DNA of 64,000 bases from Herbaspirillum sp. RTI4 (GTDB lineage: Bacteria; Pseudomonadota; Gammaproteobacteria; Burkholderiales; Burkholderiaceae_D), in the NCBI RefSeq assembly GCF_034313965.1, contig NZ_JAVIWQ010000002.1, positions 1,860,001-1,924,000 on the forward strand. Direction: 5' to 3'. The notes under the pieces are model-generated. The model ran no database searches and was not told the DNA's origin. It saw only the letters and a list, made by a program, of their open reading frames with translations. The first letter of the stretch is position 1. Each line of letters begins with the position of its first letter. The position numbers and the translations under genes are program-made. This document shows, one piece after another, positions 1 to 9,301 of the stretch.

Positions 1-1
1 G

Positions 2-1045
2 GATCCTGGTTTGGCGGCCGCCACTAAGGTGACTATGACGACAGATGATGGCGGTCCCTCTGTTCAACGGGAAACGCCATCAGGTGGAATTGTTGTGGGA
101 AAAGATATACCAGTAATGCAGAAAATAAGTGCGGGCAGCGATGGCGAAAACTCGCAGGTCAAAATTATTGCTTATCCTGAAACTAACAGTCTTTTGATCA
201 AGGGATCGGATAAGCAGGTTCGATTGATACAAAATCTGGTATCAAAGCTGGATGTTCCTCGCCGACAAATTGAGTTGTCATTATGGATGATTGATATTTC
301 AAAAAACGATCTGGATCAGCTCGGGGTTAACTGGCAGGCTGGAGTGAGTATCGGTAATGTTGGGAAAATAAATTTTAACAATGATCCGATTCGCGTTACA
401 TCGCTGGATGGTAATCGGTTCCTGGCGGCGGTAACCGCTTTAAGTCAGAAAGGTAATGCGCAAGTCGTATCACGTCCCATTGTATTAACTCAGGAAAATA
501 TCCCAGCTATTTTTGACAGTAACCATACCTTCTACAGCAAGCTGGTTGGGGAGAGGAATGCTGTTCTTGAAAAAGTAACATTCGGGACCTTGATTAGTGT
601 TTTGCCGCGCATATCAGGACAGTCTGGTGATATTGAAATGATTTTGAATATCGAGGATGGTATGCCATCGAAATCCTTAGGTGATACCGGTTTAGTTGAT
701 GGCTTACCAGTCGTAAGCCGAACCAAGATCAATACCGTGGCTCGTGTACCGCAAAATCTGAGTCTATTGATTGGGGGTTATTCGCGTGATCAGACAAATG
801 CTGAGGTTTCTAAAATTCCTTTATTGGGTGACATCCCTTTTATTGGTAGTTTTTTTAGATTCAGTAATAAGAATATCCAGAAGCTGACTCGCGTATTTCT
901 GATCCAACCGCGAGTGATTGATGCTTCGGATGGATGGGACGCCATCCAGTTTGACAGAGAAAATTCTACCGGGCGCGATATTTCCTTGCCGAATACATTG
1001 GAAATCATGAGTAAGCGTTTGGAGGATAACGTTGGCTATCGATAA
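2..1045 (+). CDS. sctC: Type III secretion outer-membrane secretin SctC (InvG type), 5' partial
   Basis: C-terminal part (about 347 codons) of the ring-forming secretin through which the type III needle passes the outer membrane. The reading frame is open to the left edge of the window, so the first in-frame TTG at 11 is not taken as a start. The secretin core is visible: a VSRPIVLTQENIPAIF segment, then the family signature near the end (KIPLLGDIPFIGSFFR, preceded by LLIGGY). InvG is about 560 residues, so roughly 200 N-terminal residues lie outside the window. The 3' end overlaps the sctW start by 14 bases, as expected for the invG-invE order of SPI-1-like systems. No frame break is seen in the visible part. 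Confidence 0.9.
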   Translation, partial: DPGLAAATKVTMTTDDGGPSVQRETPSGGIVVGKDIPVMQKISAGSDGENSQVKIIAYPETNSLLIKGSDKQVRLIQNLVSKLDVPRRQIELSLWMIDISKNDLDQLGVNWQAGVSIGNVGKINFNNDPIRVTSLDGNRFLAAVTALSQKGNAQVVSRPIVLTQENIPAIFDSNHTFYSKLVGERNAVLEKVTFGTLISVLPRISGQSGDIEMILNIEDGMPSKSLGDTGLVDGLPVVSRTKINTVARVPQNLSLLIGGYSRDQTNAEVSKIPLLGDIPFIGSFFRFSNKNIQKLTRVFLIQPRVIDASDGWDAIQFDRENSTGRDISLPNTLEIMSKRLEDNVGYR

Positions 1046-1846
1046 TTCACTGCGCCTACAATCTGCGCGTTCAATTTTCAGGAATGAGGCAAGGAATAGC
1101 AAGTTGGCCACTCAGGCGGATATCAAGCTTACTTCACTCCCATCGACTACCCATTCAAAGCACATTGCACAACCAGATGTGAATATGCTGGACGACATGT
1201 CGATGTTGATGGCATCAATGAGTCGACGCGTAAATCGAGAGGATAGAAAATTAACTGCGATTAACGACAGGTTTTCAAAATTACTAGAAGAAAATAGTGA
1301 GACCGGTCTGCAAGAGATAGGCGAGATAGTCTTGTTAAGAGAGATTTCCGCTAGGGATTTACTACAATTTTCCATGCAGCGATTCCCTGATATCAGCGAT
1401 CTTATTTTGGCATTGGAACACTTGCTTGAGCAGTATGGGCAAGAAGAGTTAGAGAGGTCGAAAGAACTCGAGCGTCGGAATATCGCCGATGCTCTGGCAT
1501 TGGCACGATTGGATGGAGACAAAAAAAAATAAATAGCGGGATCAATGTTGCAGTCAATGCAAAATTATTTAGCGCAAAGCTACATTTAAATCCAAAAGTT
1601 TTACGGCGCTTGTATCGAAACTTCCTTGAAAATAGCGAAGATGCGTTGTTTATCTACCGGCAGTGGATCGAGGAATATGGCTTAGAAAGACGTCATGCAT
1701 TAGTCGACTTTGTTAGTGCTGCACTTGTCAGCGATATTTACTCACTCGATCCTAGTTGCTCCAACATAGAATTTAATTCTCTACTTTTTTGCAATGTTCG
1801 CTTGAGATTAATCCGATCATCGGGTAATCCCCCCATTTTTAAGCTT
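1032..1846 (+). pseudogene. sctW: SctW/InvE gatekeeper, frameshifted and cut off by IS30
   Basis: Homologue of InvE/MxiC, which controls the switch from translocator to effector secretion. A TTG start at 1032 follows a strong GGAGG at 1021-1025. The first 166 codons stop at 1530-1532, directly after nine A (1521-1529). One base back, the frame continues with INSGINVAVNAKLF and YRNFLENSEDALFIYRQWIEEYG, which I recall as collinear with Salmonella InvE ([36 protein letters not shown]). Similarity runs to FKL at the IS30 edge at 1846, about InvE residue 263 of 372. The last 110 or so residues are missing. It is either a pseudogene or a slippage-dependent gene that was later truncated. Confidence 0.85.
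1521..1529 (+). other. sctW: Run of nine A at the sctW frame break
   Basis: Nine consecutive A, in frame AAA AAA AAA followed by TAA. A tenth A, or a -1 slip, gives AAA AAA AAA ATA AAT AGC and joins the two halves of the InvE-like protein. Shigella mxiE, mxiA, spa13 and spa33 are known to use transcriptional slippage on similar runs. A simple one-base deletion or a sequencing error would look the same. Confidence 0.7.
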
Positions 1847-3072
1847 GGCGGATTCAAGCGGTCACTGCAACACCTGATTTTCATCATAAATTAAAATCGA
1901 TGAGGTGTGCGATGCCAAGTATTTACGGAGCAATGACCGATGATCGCAAAGCCATCATCTGGCGAATGTGGCAACAAGGATATCCGATGAGCGAAATAGC
2001 CAGGGACATTGAGAAGCCAGCGGCAACCATATACTCCTACCTGCTCTATCACGGTGGCATCACGCCACGAAAGAGGCAGCGTCGAGCGACTTACCTTACT
2101 CTTGAAGAGCGCGAAGACATTTCTAGTGCACTAGCCAAAGAGTGCAGTATTCGCAGTATTGCCAGAGAACTTAATCGTTCACCATCGACAATTTCCAGGG
2201 AAATATCCCGGAACGGTGGCGTCGTTAAATATCGTGCCAGTATTGCTGAACAAGCTTTTCTTAAACGAGCGAAGCGACCAAAATCATTCTTACTTGCAGA
2301 ACGTCCCGCCCTAAGATGTCTTGTAGAGGAAAGGCTCGCCTCAAACTGGTCTCCAGAGCAAATCGCTGGATGGCTAAAGACCAGGCAGACCGACACGAGC
2401 AAGGAGATGTATGTGTCCCATGAAACGATATACAAATCTTTGTTTATTCAGACACGGGCCTTATTTCGGGAAGAGCTGAAAAAACATTTAAGAACGAAAC
2501 GGATGTTTCGCCATGCCAAAAATCATAAGGCCGGTAGTAGAGGGCAAATTTTGGATGCTATCTCGATCAGAGATCGTCCCGCTGAAATCGAAGACCGAGC
2601 AATCCCTGGGCACTGGGAGGGCGATCTGATTATCGGTGCCAATAACAGCGCCATAGCCACCGTAGTTGAGCGTCAGTCTAGATTTACCGTCTTGTGTAAG
2701 TGTGAAGGCCGCACAGCACCAAGTGTGGTGCACTCACTGACGGAGCAGATGAAAAAACTTCCCTATCAGATCTGCAAAAGTTTAACTTGGGATCGCGGAC
2801 AAGAGCTTTCAGCACATAAACAATTTACTATCGCAACAGATATGGAAGTTTATTTTTGCGATCCTCGTAGTCCATGGCAACGGGGCACTAATGAAAATAC
2901 CAATGGTCTGTTGAGGCAATATTTCCCAAAAGGAAGCGGACTGGCCAAATATTCCCAACACGAATTAGATGACATAGCAGCAGAGCTCAATGCCCGACCA
3001 CGAAAAACTCTCGGGTTTAGAACGCCGGCGGAAATTTTTAATAACGCGTTGCAGTGACCGCTTGAATCCGCC
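1847..3072 (+). mobile_element. IS30-family element, copy A (1226 bp)
   Basis: Bounded by perfect 25-bp terminal inverted repeats (left end GGCGGATTCAAGCGG at 1847, right end CCGCTTGAATCCGCC ending at 3072). Flanks read AAGCTT before and TTAGCT after, giving a 2-bp target repeat TT, the size expected for IS30. The interior is identical to copy B (4226-5451) except for four base differences, three of which change an amino acid. It sits at the broken 3' end of sctW and next to an IS3-type element. Confidence 0.93.
1900..3057 (+). CDS. IS30-family transposase, copy A
   Basis: 385-residue DDE transposase. An N-terminal helix-turn-helix region (AIIWRMWQQGYPMSEIARDI) and a second one (LTLEEREDISSALAKECSIRSIARELNRSPSTISREI) recognise the ends. 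The catalytic core shows GHWEGDLIIG (first D), LTWDRGQELSAH (second D) and NENTNGLLRQYFP (E), the usual IS30 spacing. A start at 1912 (MPSIYGAM) after AGGTG is also possible. It differs from copy B at three residues (Tyr/Cys, Ser/Arg and Ala/Val). Confidence 0.92.
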   Translation: MRCAMPSIYGAMTDDRKAIIWRMWQQGYPMSEIARDIEKPAATIYSYLLYHGGITPRKRQRRATYLTLEEREDISSALAKECSIRSIARELNRSPSTISREISRNGGVVKYRASIAEQAFLKRAKRPKSFLLAERPALRCLVEERLASNWSPEQIAGWLKTRQTDTSKEMYVSHETIYKSLFIQTRALFREELKKHLRTKRMFRHAKNHKAGSRGQILDAISIRDRPAEIEDRAIPGHWEGDLIIGANNSAIATVVERQSRFTVLCKCEGRTAPSVVHSLTEQMKKLPYQICKSLTWDRGQELSAHKQFTIATDMEVYFCDPRSPWQRGTNENTNGLLRQYFPKGSGLAKYSQHELDDIAAELNARPRKTLGFRTPAEIFNNALQ

Positions 3073-3089
3073 TTAGCTAAAAGTAGAGG

Positions 3090-3917
3090 TTATGCTGCAA
3101 GTGCTAATTTTTGTTTTGGGGTGATGCCGCCGAGCGCCATGTTCGGTCGCTCGTGATTGTAGGTCCATAGCCATTTGGTCGCAAACTCCTGCACTTCGTC
3201 GATCGATTCAAACAGATAATGGGCCAGCCAGTCATAACGTACCGTGCGGTTGTAGCGCTCGACATACGCATTTTGCTGCGGCTGTCCTGGCTGGATGTAT
3301 TCGATCCGGATGCCACGCGTTTGTGCCCAAGTCGCCAGCGTCGCGCTGATGTATTCCGGACCATTGTCGCAGCGAATGGTCAGCGGCTTACCGCGCCATT
3401 CAATGATCTGATCCAGGCAACGGACGACTCGGGCTGCCGGCAGCGAGAAATCGATATCAATGGCAAGGCCTTCGCGATTGAAGTCATCGATCACGTTGAA
3501 CAAACGGATACTGCGTCCATCCGACAATTGATCATGCATGAAATCCATCGACCACACCGCGTTGATCGACTCAGGCACGTTTAACGCTTCGGGCTTTTCC
3601 CTGACCAATCGCTTCTTCGGCTTGATCCGCAAATTGAGTTTCAGCTGGCGATAAATGCGATAGACGCGCTTATGGTTCCAGCCGAACCCCTTGACGTTGC
3701 GCAGATACAGAAAGCACATGCCGAATCCCCAGTTACGCTGATTGTTGGTCAGTCTTACCAGCCAGTCCGCAATCACCGCGTTCTCGTCCGACAACTTGGC
3801 ATGATAACGGTAGCAAACCACGCTGATCGCAAAGGCCGCGCACGCCACCCGGATACTGCAGCCATATTGCTGAACCGCTTTTTTGGCCATCTCTCGCCTC
3901 AGAGATGGCCTCACCAC
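3090..3917 (-). CDS. IS3-family transposase OrfB (integrase core)
   Basis: 275-residue catalytic half of an IS3-type transposase (rve integrase fold). The DDE residues are seen in [11 protein letters not shown] (first D), [11 protein letters not shown] (second D) and [16 protein letters not shown] (E). It overlaps orfA by 7 bases. On the minus strand A AAA AAG lies at 3923-3917, the standard slippery heptamer for -1 ribosomal frameshifting that makes the OrfAB fusion transposase. No internal stop is seen, so the element may still be active. Confidence 0.9.
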   Translation of the reverse strand: MVRPSLRREMAKKAVQQYGCSIRVACAAFAISVVCYRYHAKLSDENAVIADWLVRLTNNQRNWGFGMCFLYLRNVKGFGWNHKRVYRIYRQLKLNLRIKPKKRLVREKPEALNVPESINAVWSMDFMHDQLSDGRSIRLFNVIDDFNREGLAIDIDFSLPAARVVRCLDQIIEWRGKPLTIRCDNGPEYISATLATWAQTRGIRIEYIQPGQPQQNAYVERYNRTVRYDWLAHYLFESIDEVQEFATKWLWTYNHERPNMALGGITPKQKLALAA

Positions 3918-4177
3918 TTTTTTTGCATCGCCTCCGTCACCATCTCCGCCTTCAATCGTTCTTCGGCGTACATCTTCTTGAGCCGGCGGTTCTCTTCCTC
4001 AAGTTCCTTCATCCGGGACATCATTGATGCATCCATGCCGCCATATTTGCTGCGCCACTTATAAAACGATGCCGAACTCATCCCATGCTCCCGGCAAAGC
4101 TCCGGTACTGGCGTACCGGCCTCGGCCTGCTTCAAGATGTTGATGATCTGACTTTCCGTAAAGCGTGATGTCTTCAT
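3911..4177 (-). CDS. IS3-family OrfA (DNA-binding half)
   Basis: 88 residues with the usual OrfA layout: a helix-turn-helix ([37 protein letters not shown]) and then a leucine-zipper-like coiled coil ([22 protein letters not shown]). The ATG at 4177 is chosen because GAGGAAG stands just upstream and [11 protein letters not shown] is the usual N-terminus; the frame stays open a few codons further. It ends in the poly-A slippery site that leads into orfB. Confidence 0.88.
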   Translation of the reverse strand: MKTSRFTESQIINILKQAEAGTPVPELCREHGMSSASFYKWRSKYGGMDASMMSRMKELEEENRRLKKMYAEERLKAEMVTEAMQKKW

Positions 4178-4225
4178 GTAAAACTTCCTCAAAATCTCAT
4201 TTAAGAAAATTCTACTTTTAAACGT

Positions 4226-5451
4226 GGCGGATTCAAGCGGTCACTGCAACACCTGATTTTCATCATAAATTAAAATCGATGAGGTGTGCGATGCCAAGTA
4301 TTTACGGAGCAATGACCGATGATCGCAAAGCCATCATCTGGCGAATGTGGCAACAAGGATATCCGATGAGCGAAATAGCCAGGGACATTGAGAAGCCAGC
4401 GGCAACCATATACTCCTACCTGCTCTATCACGGTGGCATCACGCCACGAAAGAGGCAGCGTCGAGCGACTTGCCTTACTCTTGAAGAGCGCGAAGACATT
4501 TCTAGGGCACTAGCCAAAGAGTGCAGTATTCGCAGTATTGCCAGAGAACTTAATCGTTCACCATCGACAATTTCCAGGGAAATATCCCGGAACGGTGGCG
4601 TCGTTAAATATCGTGCCAGTATTGCTGAACAAGCTTTTCTTAAACGAGCGAAGCGACCAAAATCATTCTTACTGGCAGAACGTCCCGCCCTAAGATGTCT
4701 TGTAGAGGAAAGGCTCGCCTCAAACTGGTCTCCAGAGCAAATCGCTGGATGGCTAAAGACCAGGCAGACCGACACGAGCAAGGAGATGTATGTGTCCCAT
4801 GAAACGATATACAAATCTTTGTTTATTCAGACACGGGCCTTATTTCGGGAAGAGCTGAAAAAACATTTAAGAACGAAACGGATGTTTCGCCATGCCAAAA
4901 ATCATAAGGCCGGTAGTAGAGGGCAAATTTTGGATGCTATCTCGATCAGAGATCGTCCCGTTGAAATCGAAGACCGAGCAATCCCTGGGCACTGGGAGGG
5001 CGATCTGATTATCGGTGCCAATAACAGCGCCATAGCCACCGTAGTTGAGCGTCAGTCTAGATTTACCGTCTTGTGTAAGTGTGAAGGCCGCACAGCACCA
5101 AGTGTGGTGCACTCACTGACGGAGCAGATGAAAAAACTTCCCTATCAGATCTGCAAAAGTTTAACTTGGGATCGCGGACAAGAGCTTTCAGCACATAAAC
5201 AATTTACTATCGCAACAGATATGGAAGTTTATTTTTGCGATCCTCGTAGTCCATGGCAACGGGGCACTAATGAAAATACCAATGGTCTGTTGAGGCAATA
5301 TTTCCCAAAAGGAAGCGGACTGGCCAAATATTCCCAACACGAATTAGATGACATAGCAGCAGAGCTCAATGCCCGACCACGAAAAACTCTCGGGTTTAGA
5401 ACGCCGGCGGAAATTTTTAATAACGCGTTGCAGTGACCGCTTGAATCCGCC
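4226..5451 (+). mobile_element. IS30-family element, copy B (1226 bp)
   Basis: Same 25-bp perfect inverted ends and same orientation as copy A. Flanks AACGT and GTTACT give a 2-bp GT target repeat. Its right end stands directly against the truncated sctV. Near identity with copy A shows that one copy arose from the other recently. Confidence 0.93.
4279..5436 (+). CDS. IS30-family transposase, copy B
   Basis: 385-residue IS30 DDE transposase with the same domains and catalytic motifs as copy A (GHWEGDLIIG, LTWDRGQELSAH, NENTNGLLRQYFP). Compared with copy A it has Cys for Tyr in RRAT(C)LTLEE, Arg for Ser in ISRALAK and Val for Ala in RDRPVEIED. It is intact and probably active. The two direct copies could also move or delete the IS3 between them by recombination. 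Confidence 0.92.
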   Translation: MRCAMPSIYGAMTDDRKAIIWRMWQQGYPMSEIARDIEKPAATIYSYLLYHGGITPRKRQRRATCLTLEEREDISRALAKECSIRSIARELNRSPSTISREISRNGGVVKYRASIAEQAFLKRAKRPKSFLLAERPALRCLVEERLASNWSPEQIAGWLKTRQTDTSKEMYVSHETIYKSLFIQTRALFREELKKHLRTKRMFRHAKNHKAGSRGQILDAISIRDRPVEIEDRAIPGHWEGDLIIGANNSAIATVVERQSRFTVLCKCEGRTAPSVVHSLTEQMKKLPYQICKSLTWDRGQELSAHKQFTIATDMEVYFCDPRSPWQRGTNENTNGLLRQYFPKGSGLAKYSQHELDDIAAELNARPRKTLGFRTPAEIFNNALQ

Positions 5452-7132
5452 GTTACTTTTTTGTGGGGGGATTACCAAGGGATCTGAACGGGTTGCTGAA
5501 GTTGCTGCTCGATTTTCCTTGGACGGGATGCCAGGCAAGCAGATGAGCATAGATGCTGATCAACGGGCTGGTGTTCTTGACACTGAAGGAGCGCGGGAGC
5601 GTCGTCATAGTTTGGAGCGTGAAAGTCAACTATATGGATCCTATGACGGGGCAATGAAATTTATAAAGGGCGATGCAATAGCCGGCATTGTGATTATTTT
5701 TGTCAATTTTATTGGAGGTATTTCAGTAGGAGTTCTTCAGCAAGGAATGTCTTTTTCTGATGCGTTGCAGATTTATACCTTACTCACTATCGGTGACGGT
5801 TTGGTTGCGCAAATACCTGCATTACTGATTTCAATTAGTGCTGGGTTTATCGTTACCAGGGTTAGCGGTTCCGGGAAAAATCTCGGGCAAAGTATTGTGC
5901 ATGAAATGTTTGCGAATACTTTTGTTCTTGGCACTACCGCACTAGTCGTTCTTGCAATGGGATTATTACCCGGGTTTCCAATAGGAGTGTTCACTGTACT
6001 GGGAATCAGTCTTGGATCTTTTTGTTATTACAAAGAAAAAAAATCAAGAAAAATACCTGAATCCGGCAATGCTGATCATGGTGTTGTCGGCTCATACGAT
6101 GAGCATCGAGAAGTCGGTTTTAATACTGACTCCATGATGGCTGAAACCGTGCCATTGATTTGCATATTGCCTAGCTGCCACCAAGCTCTTTGGAATACGC
6201 AGCAAGTAGAAGAGAAATACAGGCAACGTTTTTTTATGGAGTTTGGTTTCCGCATGCCGCAACTAGTGACTCGGTTCAGCGATACCTTAGATCCTGAGAT
6301 TGTGCGCATCATGATTAACGAAGTTCCTGCCGGAGATTGCTCAATTTTGTTTGGTTCTAGTCAACTCGTTAATCCAAGTGATGAATTGTTGAGTATGGAT
6401 CTACAGATAAAACAAATTACAGATAACACTGGTAAAACTTCATGCTGGGTTGTTGCTGATGACATTACACGTATCGAACAGCTTGGTTATCAGCTGCGCT
6501 CAGACATTGACGAGTTGTTTTGTAATATTTCCAGTTTGATATTGCGTAATGTGACTGAATTTTTTGGGATTCAAGAAACAAAAAATTTACTGGATGAATT
6601 AGAAAAAAAATATCCGGAATTATTAAAAGAAACTTACCGGTATGCGCCTGTACAGAGGATATCTGAAGTTTTTCAACGGTTGCTGCATGAGCAAATTTCA
6701 ATCCGAAATATGAAACTTATTTTGGAGGCTTTGGCGCAGTGGGGCGGTCGGGAGAAAGATGTAATCGCACTGGTCGAACATGCCAGAAATGCTCTAGCTC
6801 GATATATATCAAATAAATTTTCTGTGGATGGAACGCTTCGCGTAGCAGTCATTTCTCCTCGAATAGAAGAAGTAGTGCGAGGCGGCATACGGCAATCACA
6901 AGGGGCTTCGTATCTCAATCTTGAGCCGGAACAAAAAGATGAAATTATCGATTTGTTGAGCGTTAGCCTGGAAGGATTACATATCTCATTGAAGGATATG
7001 GTTCTCCTCACATCAGTTGACGTCAGACGATTTTTTAAAAAATTGATTGAAGATCGATTTCCTGATTTGCAAGTCTTGTCGTTTGGTGAGGTTTCGGATT
7101 CGATTTCAGTTGATATCTTGAAAACAATTTAA
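5452..7132 (+). pseudogene. sctV: SctV/InvA export gate protein, N-terminally truncated
   Basis: SctV forms the nonameric inner-membrane export gate. The coding sequence begins at the IS30 edge with ITKGSERVAEVAARFSLDG, which is about residue 128 of Salmonella InvA (685 residues); the first membrane helices and the native start are gone. The rest is collinear: conserved FHIPEP-type loop (ESQLYGSYDGAMKFIKGDAIAG), membrane helices, and the cytoplasmic domain ending VLSFGEVSDSISVDILKTI. An ATG inside IS30 (5369) is in frame and would add about 28 IS-derived residues, giving a 587-residue open frame. Lacking the N-terminal membrane part it is unlikely to work. Confidence 0.9.
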
Positions 7133-7153
7133 TAGGGAAAAGGCAAAAGGTGA

Positions 7154-7561
7154 ATGATGAATCCGAGTTTAAATACCTTAGTTCGAGACGCATTGATAAG
7201 TCTTGATTGTGATAGTAGTTTGATCGGTGATTTTGATTCGCATTCCACGATTAATCTCGATTTTGACAACATGAGTAGCATCTCCATTAGTGAAATCGGT
7301 GGTTTTGTGTGGATGTGGAGTGAGCTATGTGATGACGACGATCATTTGTTGAAACAAGTGTCGTTTGATTTACTCGCACTGACTTGTGAGCCATGCGCCT
7401 TCATGCTGGCAGAGCATCCTGTTTTATACCGGCATGACGGAAAGTTAAAAGTTAAGGCCGTCGTGCATCCCGATTACCTAGAAGATTCTGAGATGTTTGC
7501 TGAGGCGTTAGATGGTTTTTTCGGGAAACTAACCATGCTTTATGAAACAGTACATCGATGA
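7154..7561 (+). CDS. Type III secretion chaperone, InvB/Spa15 family
   Basis: 135 residues, acidic, similar in size and position to InvB/Spa15, the class IB chaperones that bind several effectors and bring them to the ATPase. It begins MMNPSLNTLVRDAL, and a second ATG follows at 7157. The segment LLALTCEPCAFMLAEHPVLYRHDGKL resembles the core of the family. It lies between sctV and sctN as in SPI-1. Its stop overlaps the sctN start (ATGA). Which effectors it serves cannot be told. Confidence 0.8.
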   Translation: MMNPSLNTLVRDALISLDCDSSLIGDFDSHSTINLDFDNMSSISISEIGGFVWMWSELCDDDDHLLKQVSFDLLALTCEPCAFMLAEHPVLYRHDGKLKVKAVVHPDYLEDSEMFAEALDGFFGKLTMLYETVHR

Positions 7562-8847
7562 GAATTCCCCCTTTTTTTTGTCAACTCGCACATCCATTGT
7601 CTATCAATGGGGTCACTATCCATGCTCCGCTTTTGAATGTATTTATTGGAGAGCTATGTTTACTACGGCGCTCAGTCAATGACAGAACTGTGGTTGGGCG
7701 AGCGCAGGTTACGGGACTCAATCCGAAAGGGACGGTTCTTACTTTACTCGGCCACAACAAAGGTTTGGGAAGAGATATTGTTTTGCATCCGACTGGTGCT
7801 GCGTTAAGTATTACGGGATCAGATGCCTGGATGGGAAAGGTGATCGACTCAAGCGGACGCATAGTTGACCGGTTGTCGAATCATGAACTGCCGGAAGCGC
7901 CTATGTGCCATCTGAACATAAATCGTGCGCCCGTACCTTACCAGCTTCGCCAGCCACTTAATCGACCACTGACAACAGGGATCCGCGCTATCGACGGAAT
8001 GCTTACATGCGCTTCTGGTCAGCGGATTGGAATTTTTGCATCGGCTGGCTGTGGGAAAACTGCATTATTACAAATGATCATTGCTCATGCCGACGCAGAC
8101 GTATTCGTCATTGGCTTGATTGGTGAGCGGGGCCGGGAAGTTGCTGAGTTTGTCAATATCTTGCGCGAGTCAGAAAAGGCTGATCGGACCGTTTTGGTAT
8201 TTGCCACCTCTGATTACGCCTCTGTTGACCGCTGTAATGCCGCGCTCATTGCAACAACCATAGCTGAATATTTTCGTGACAGAGGACAGCAAGTCGTTTT
8301 GTTGCTGGATTCGGTTACCCGTTATGCACGTGCTTTGCGTGATGTGGCGTTTTCAACCGGAGAGTTACCCTCGCGTCGAGGTTATCCAGCCTCGGTATTT
8401 GAGGCGCTACCTTTGTTGCTGGAACGGCCTGGATGCACGGTGACCGGGAGTATTACTGCCTTTTACACCATTCTTTTGGAAGATGAAGACGAATCTGATG
8501 CGATTGGCGAGGAAGTTAAGTCGATCCTTGATGGGCACATTTATCTGAGTCGGAAATTGGCAGGCCAGGGACATTTCCCGGCTATCGACATACTTAATAG
8601 CACTAGTCGTGTATTTACTCATGTGGCTGATGAAGCGCATCAGCACACTGCTACCGGGCTCAGGCGCTTGCTGGCCCGATTGGCTGATCTCAAACTATAT
8701 AGAGATATTGGTGAGTATAAACCGGGGCTGGATAGGGACAATGACATGGCTCTTGAACGAGAACCCGCTCTTGAGAATTTTCTTTGCCAGCCGACAGACG
8801 AATGCAGTCGCTACGACGAAACATTGGAGAGCATGAATGAAGTTTAA
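7558..8847 (+). CDS. sctN: Type III secretion ATPase SctN (InvC/Spa47)
   Basis: 429-residue hexameric ATPase at the cytoplasmic base of the injectisome. It unfolds cargo and detaches chaperones. The Walker A loop is SAGCGKTAL (about residues 161-169), followed by GLIGERGREVAEF and the Walker B region VVLLLDSVTRYARALRD. LPSRRGYPASVFEALP is typical of flagellar and type III ATPases. The length fits InvC (431). The start overlaps the chaperone stop, and the end overlaps sctO by 11 bases. No lesion is seen. Confidence 0.95.
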   Translation: MRIPPFFCQLAHPLSINGVTIHAPLLNVFIGELCLLRRSVNDRTVVGRAQVTGLNPKGTVLTLLGHNKGLGRDIVLHPTGAALSITGSDAWMGKVIDSSGRIVDRLSNHELPEAPMCHLNINRAPVPYQLRQPLNRPLTTGIRAIDGMLTCASGQRIGIFASAGCGKTALLQMIIAHADADVFVIGLIGERGREVAEFVNILRESEKADRTVLVFATSDYASVDRCNAALIATTIAEYFRDRGQQVVLLLDSVTRYARALRDVAFSTGELPSRRGYPASVFEALPLLLERPGCTVTGSITAFYTILLEDEDESDAIGEEVKSILDGHIYLSRKLAGQGHFPAIDILNSTSRVFTHVADEAHQHTATGLRRLLARLADLKLYRDIGEYKPGLDRDNDMALEREPALENFLCQPTDECSRYDETLESMNEV

Positions 8848-9301
8848 TAAAAAAAATATTACGATCCGCCAGTTTTTTGGAATGCGTACCGATCTTGCTC
8901 GGCAATTAGCGACAGCTGCTATGCAGGAACATGAAAAGACAATGGGTGAAGTTGAAAAAGAAACTGCCCGTAGAAAAAATTTAGACAGTGTGCTTGATGA
9001 ATTACATGAGGCGCAGTCAGGTTTAAGCCGTTCCCAACTTTACGAACGAAGTAGGAAGGTCGCTATTGTTCTTGCTCAAATTAATGACACCTCAATAATT
9101 AAATTTGATTTGATGGAGAAAGCAGACGAATCAATGAAAGTCGTTAATTTCCAAAAAAATATCGCAGTAGAAAATCATAAAAAAAAATTGAAAATGGAAC
9201 GGTGGATAGCAGTTCAGTCGCAATTAATGCGGACACAGAAGGAACGTATATCTGAACGTGAAACTCATGAAAGCTCAATATGTCGTCGAAAATCCAATTA
9301 A
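8837..9301 (+). CDS. sctO: Type III stalk protein SctO (InvI/Spa13)
   Basis: 154 residues, charged and almost wholly helical, as expected for the coiled-coil central stalk that links the ATPase to the export gate. Identification is mainly by position between sctN and sctP, size (InvI is about 147) and composition. It overlaps sctN by 11 and sctP by 22 bases. It contains nine consecutive A at 9179-9187, read in frame as Lys-Lys-Lys; the Shigella homologue spa13 is a known case of transcriptional slippage. Confidence 0.8.
   Translation: MKFNKKNITIRQFFGMRTDLARQLATAAMQEHEKTMGEVEKETARRKNLDSVLDELHEAQSGLSRSQLYERSRKVAIVLAQINDTSIIKFDLMEKADESMKVVNFQKNIAVENHKKKLKMERWIAVQSQLMRTQKERISERETHESSICRRKSN

Larger units (their letters stand above)
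3078..4220 (-). mobile_element. IS3-family element (IS407/IS51-like), between the two IS30 copies
   Basis: The ends are proposed from the short terminal inverted repeat TAAAAGTAGA (3078-3087) / TCTACTTTTA (4211-4220), which gives 1143 bp. It carries orfA and orfB in the usual overlapping arrangement. Five bases separate it from each IS30 copy (TTAGC on the left, AACGT on the right), and these do not match, so no target duplication is visible. The lack of a duplication, together with the missing sctW/sctV segment, suggests the element took part in a deletion. The exact ends are less certain than the identity. Confidence 0.8.

Noticed and set aside
11..1045. TTG at 11 as the start of the secretin gene
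   Set aside because: The frame is open to the window edge and the protein lacks about 200 N-terminal residues, so this is a cut gene.
5369..5451. Start of a 587-residue SctV inside IS30
   Set aside because: The first 28 or so residues come from IS30 DNA; SctV similarity begins only after the IS edge.
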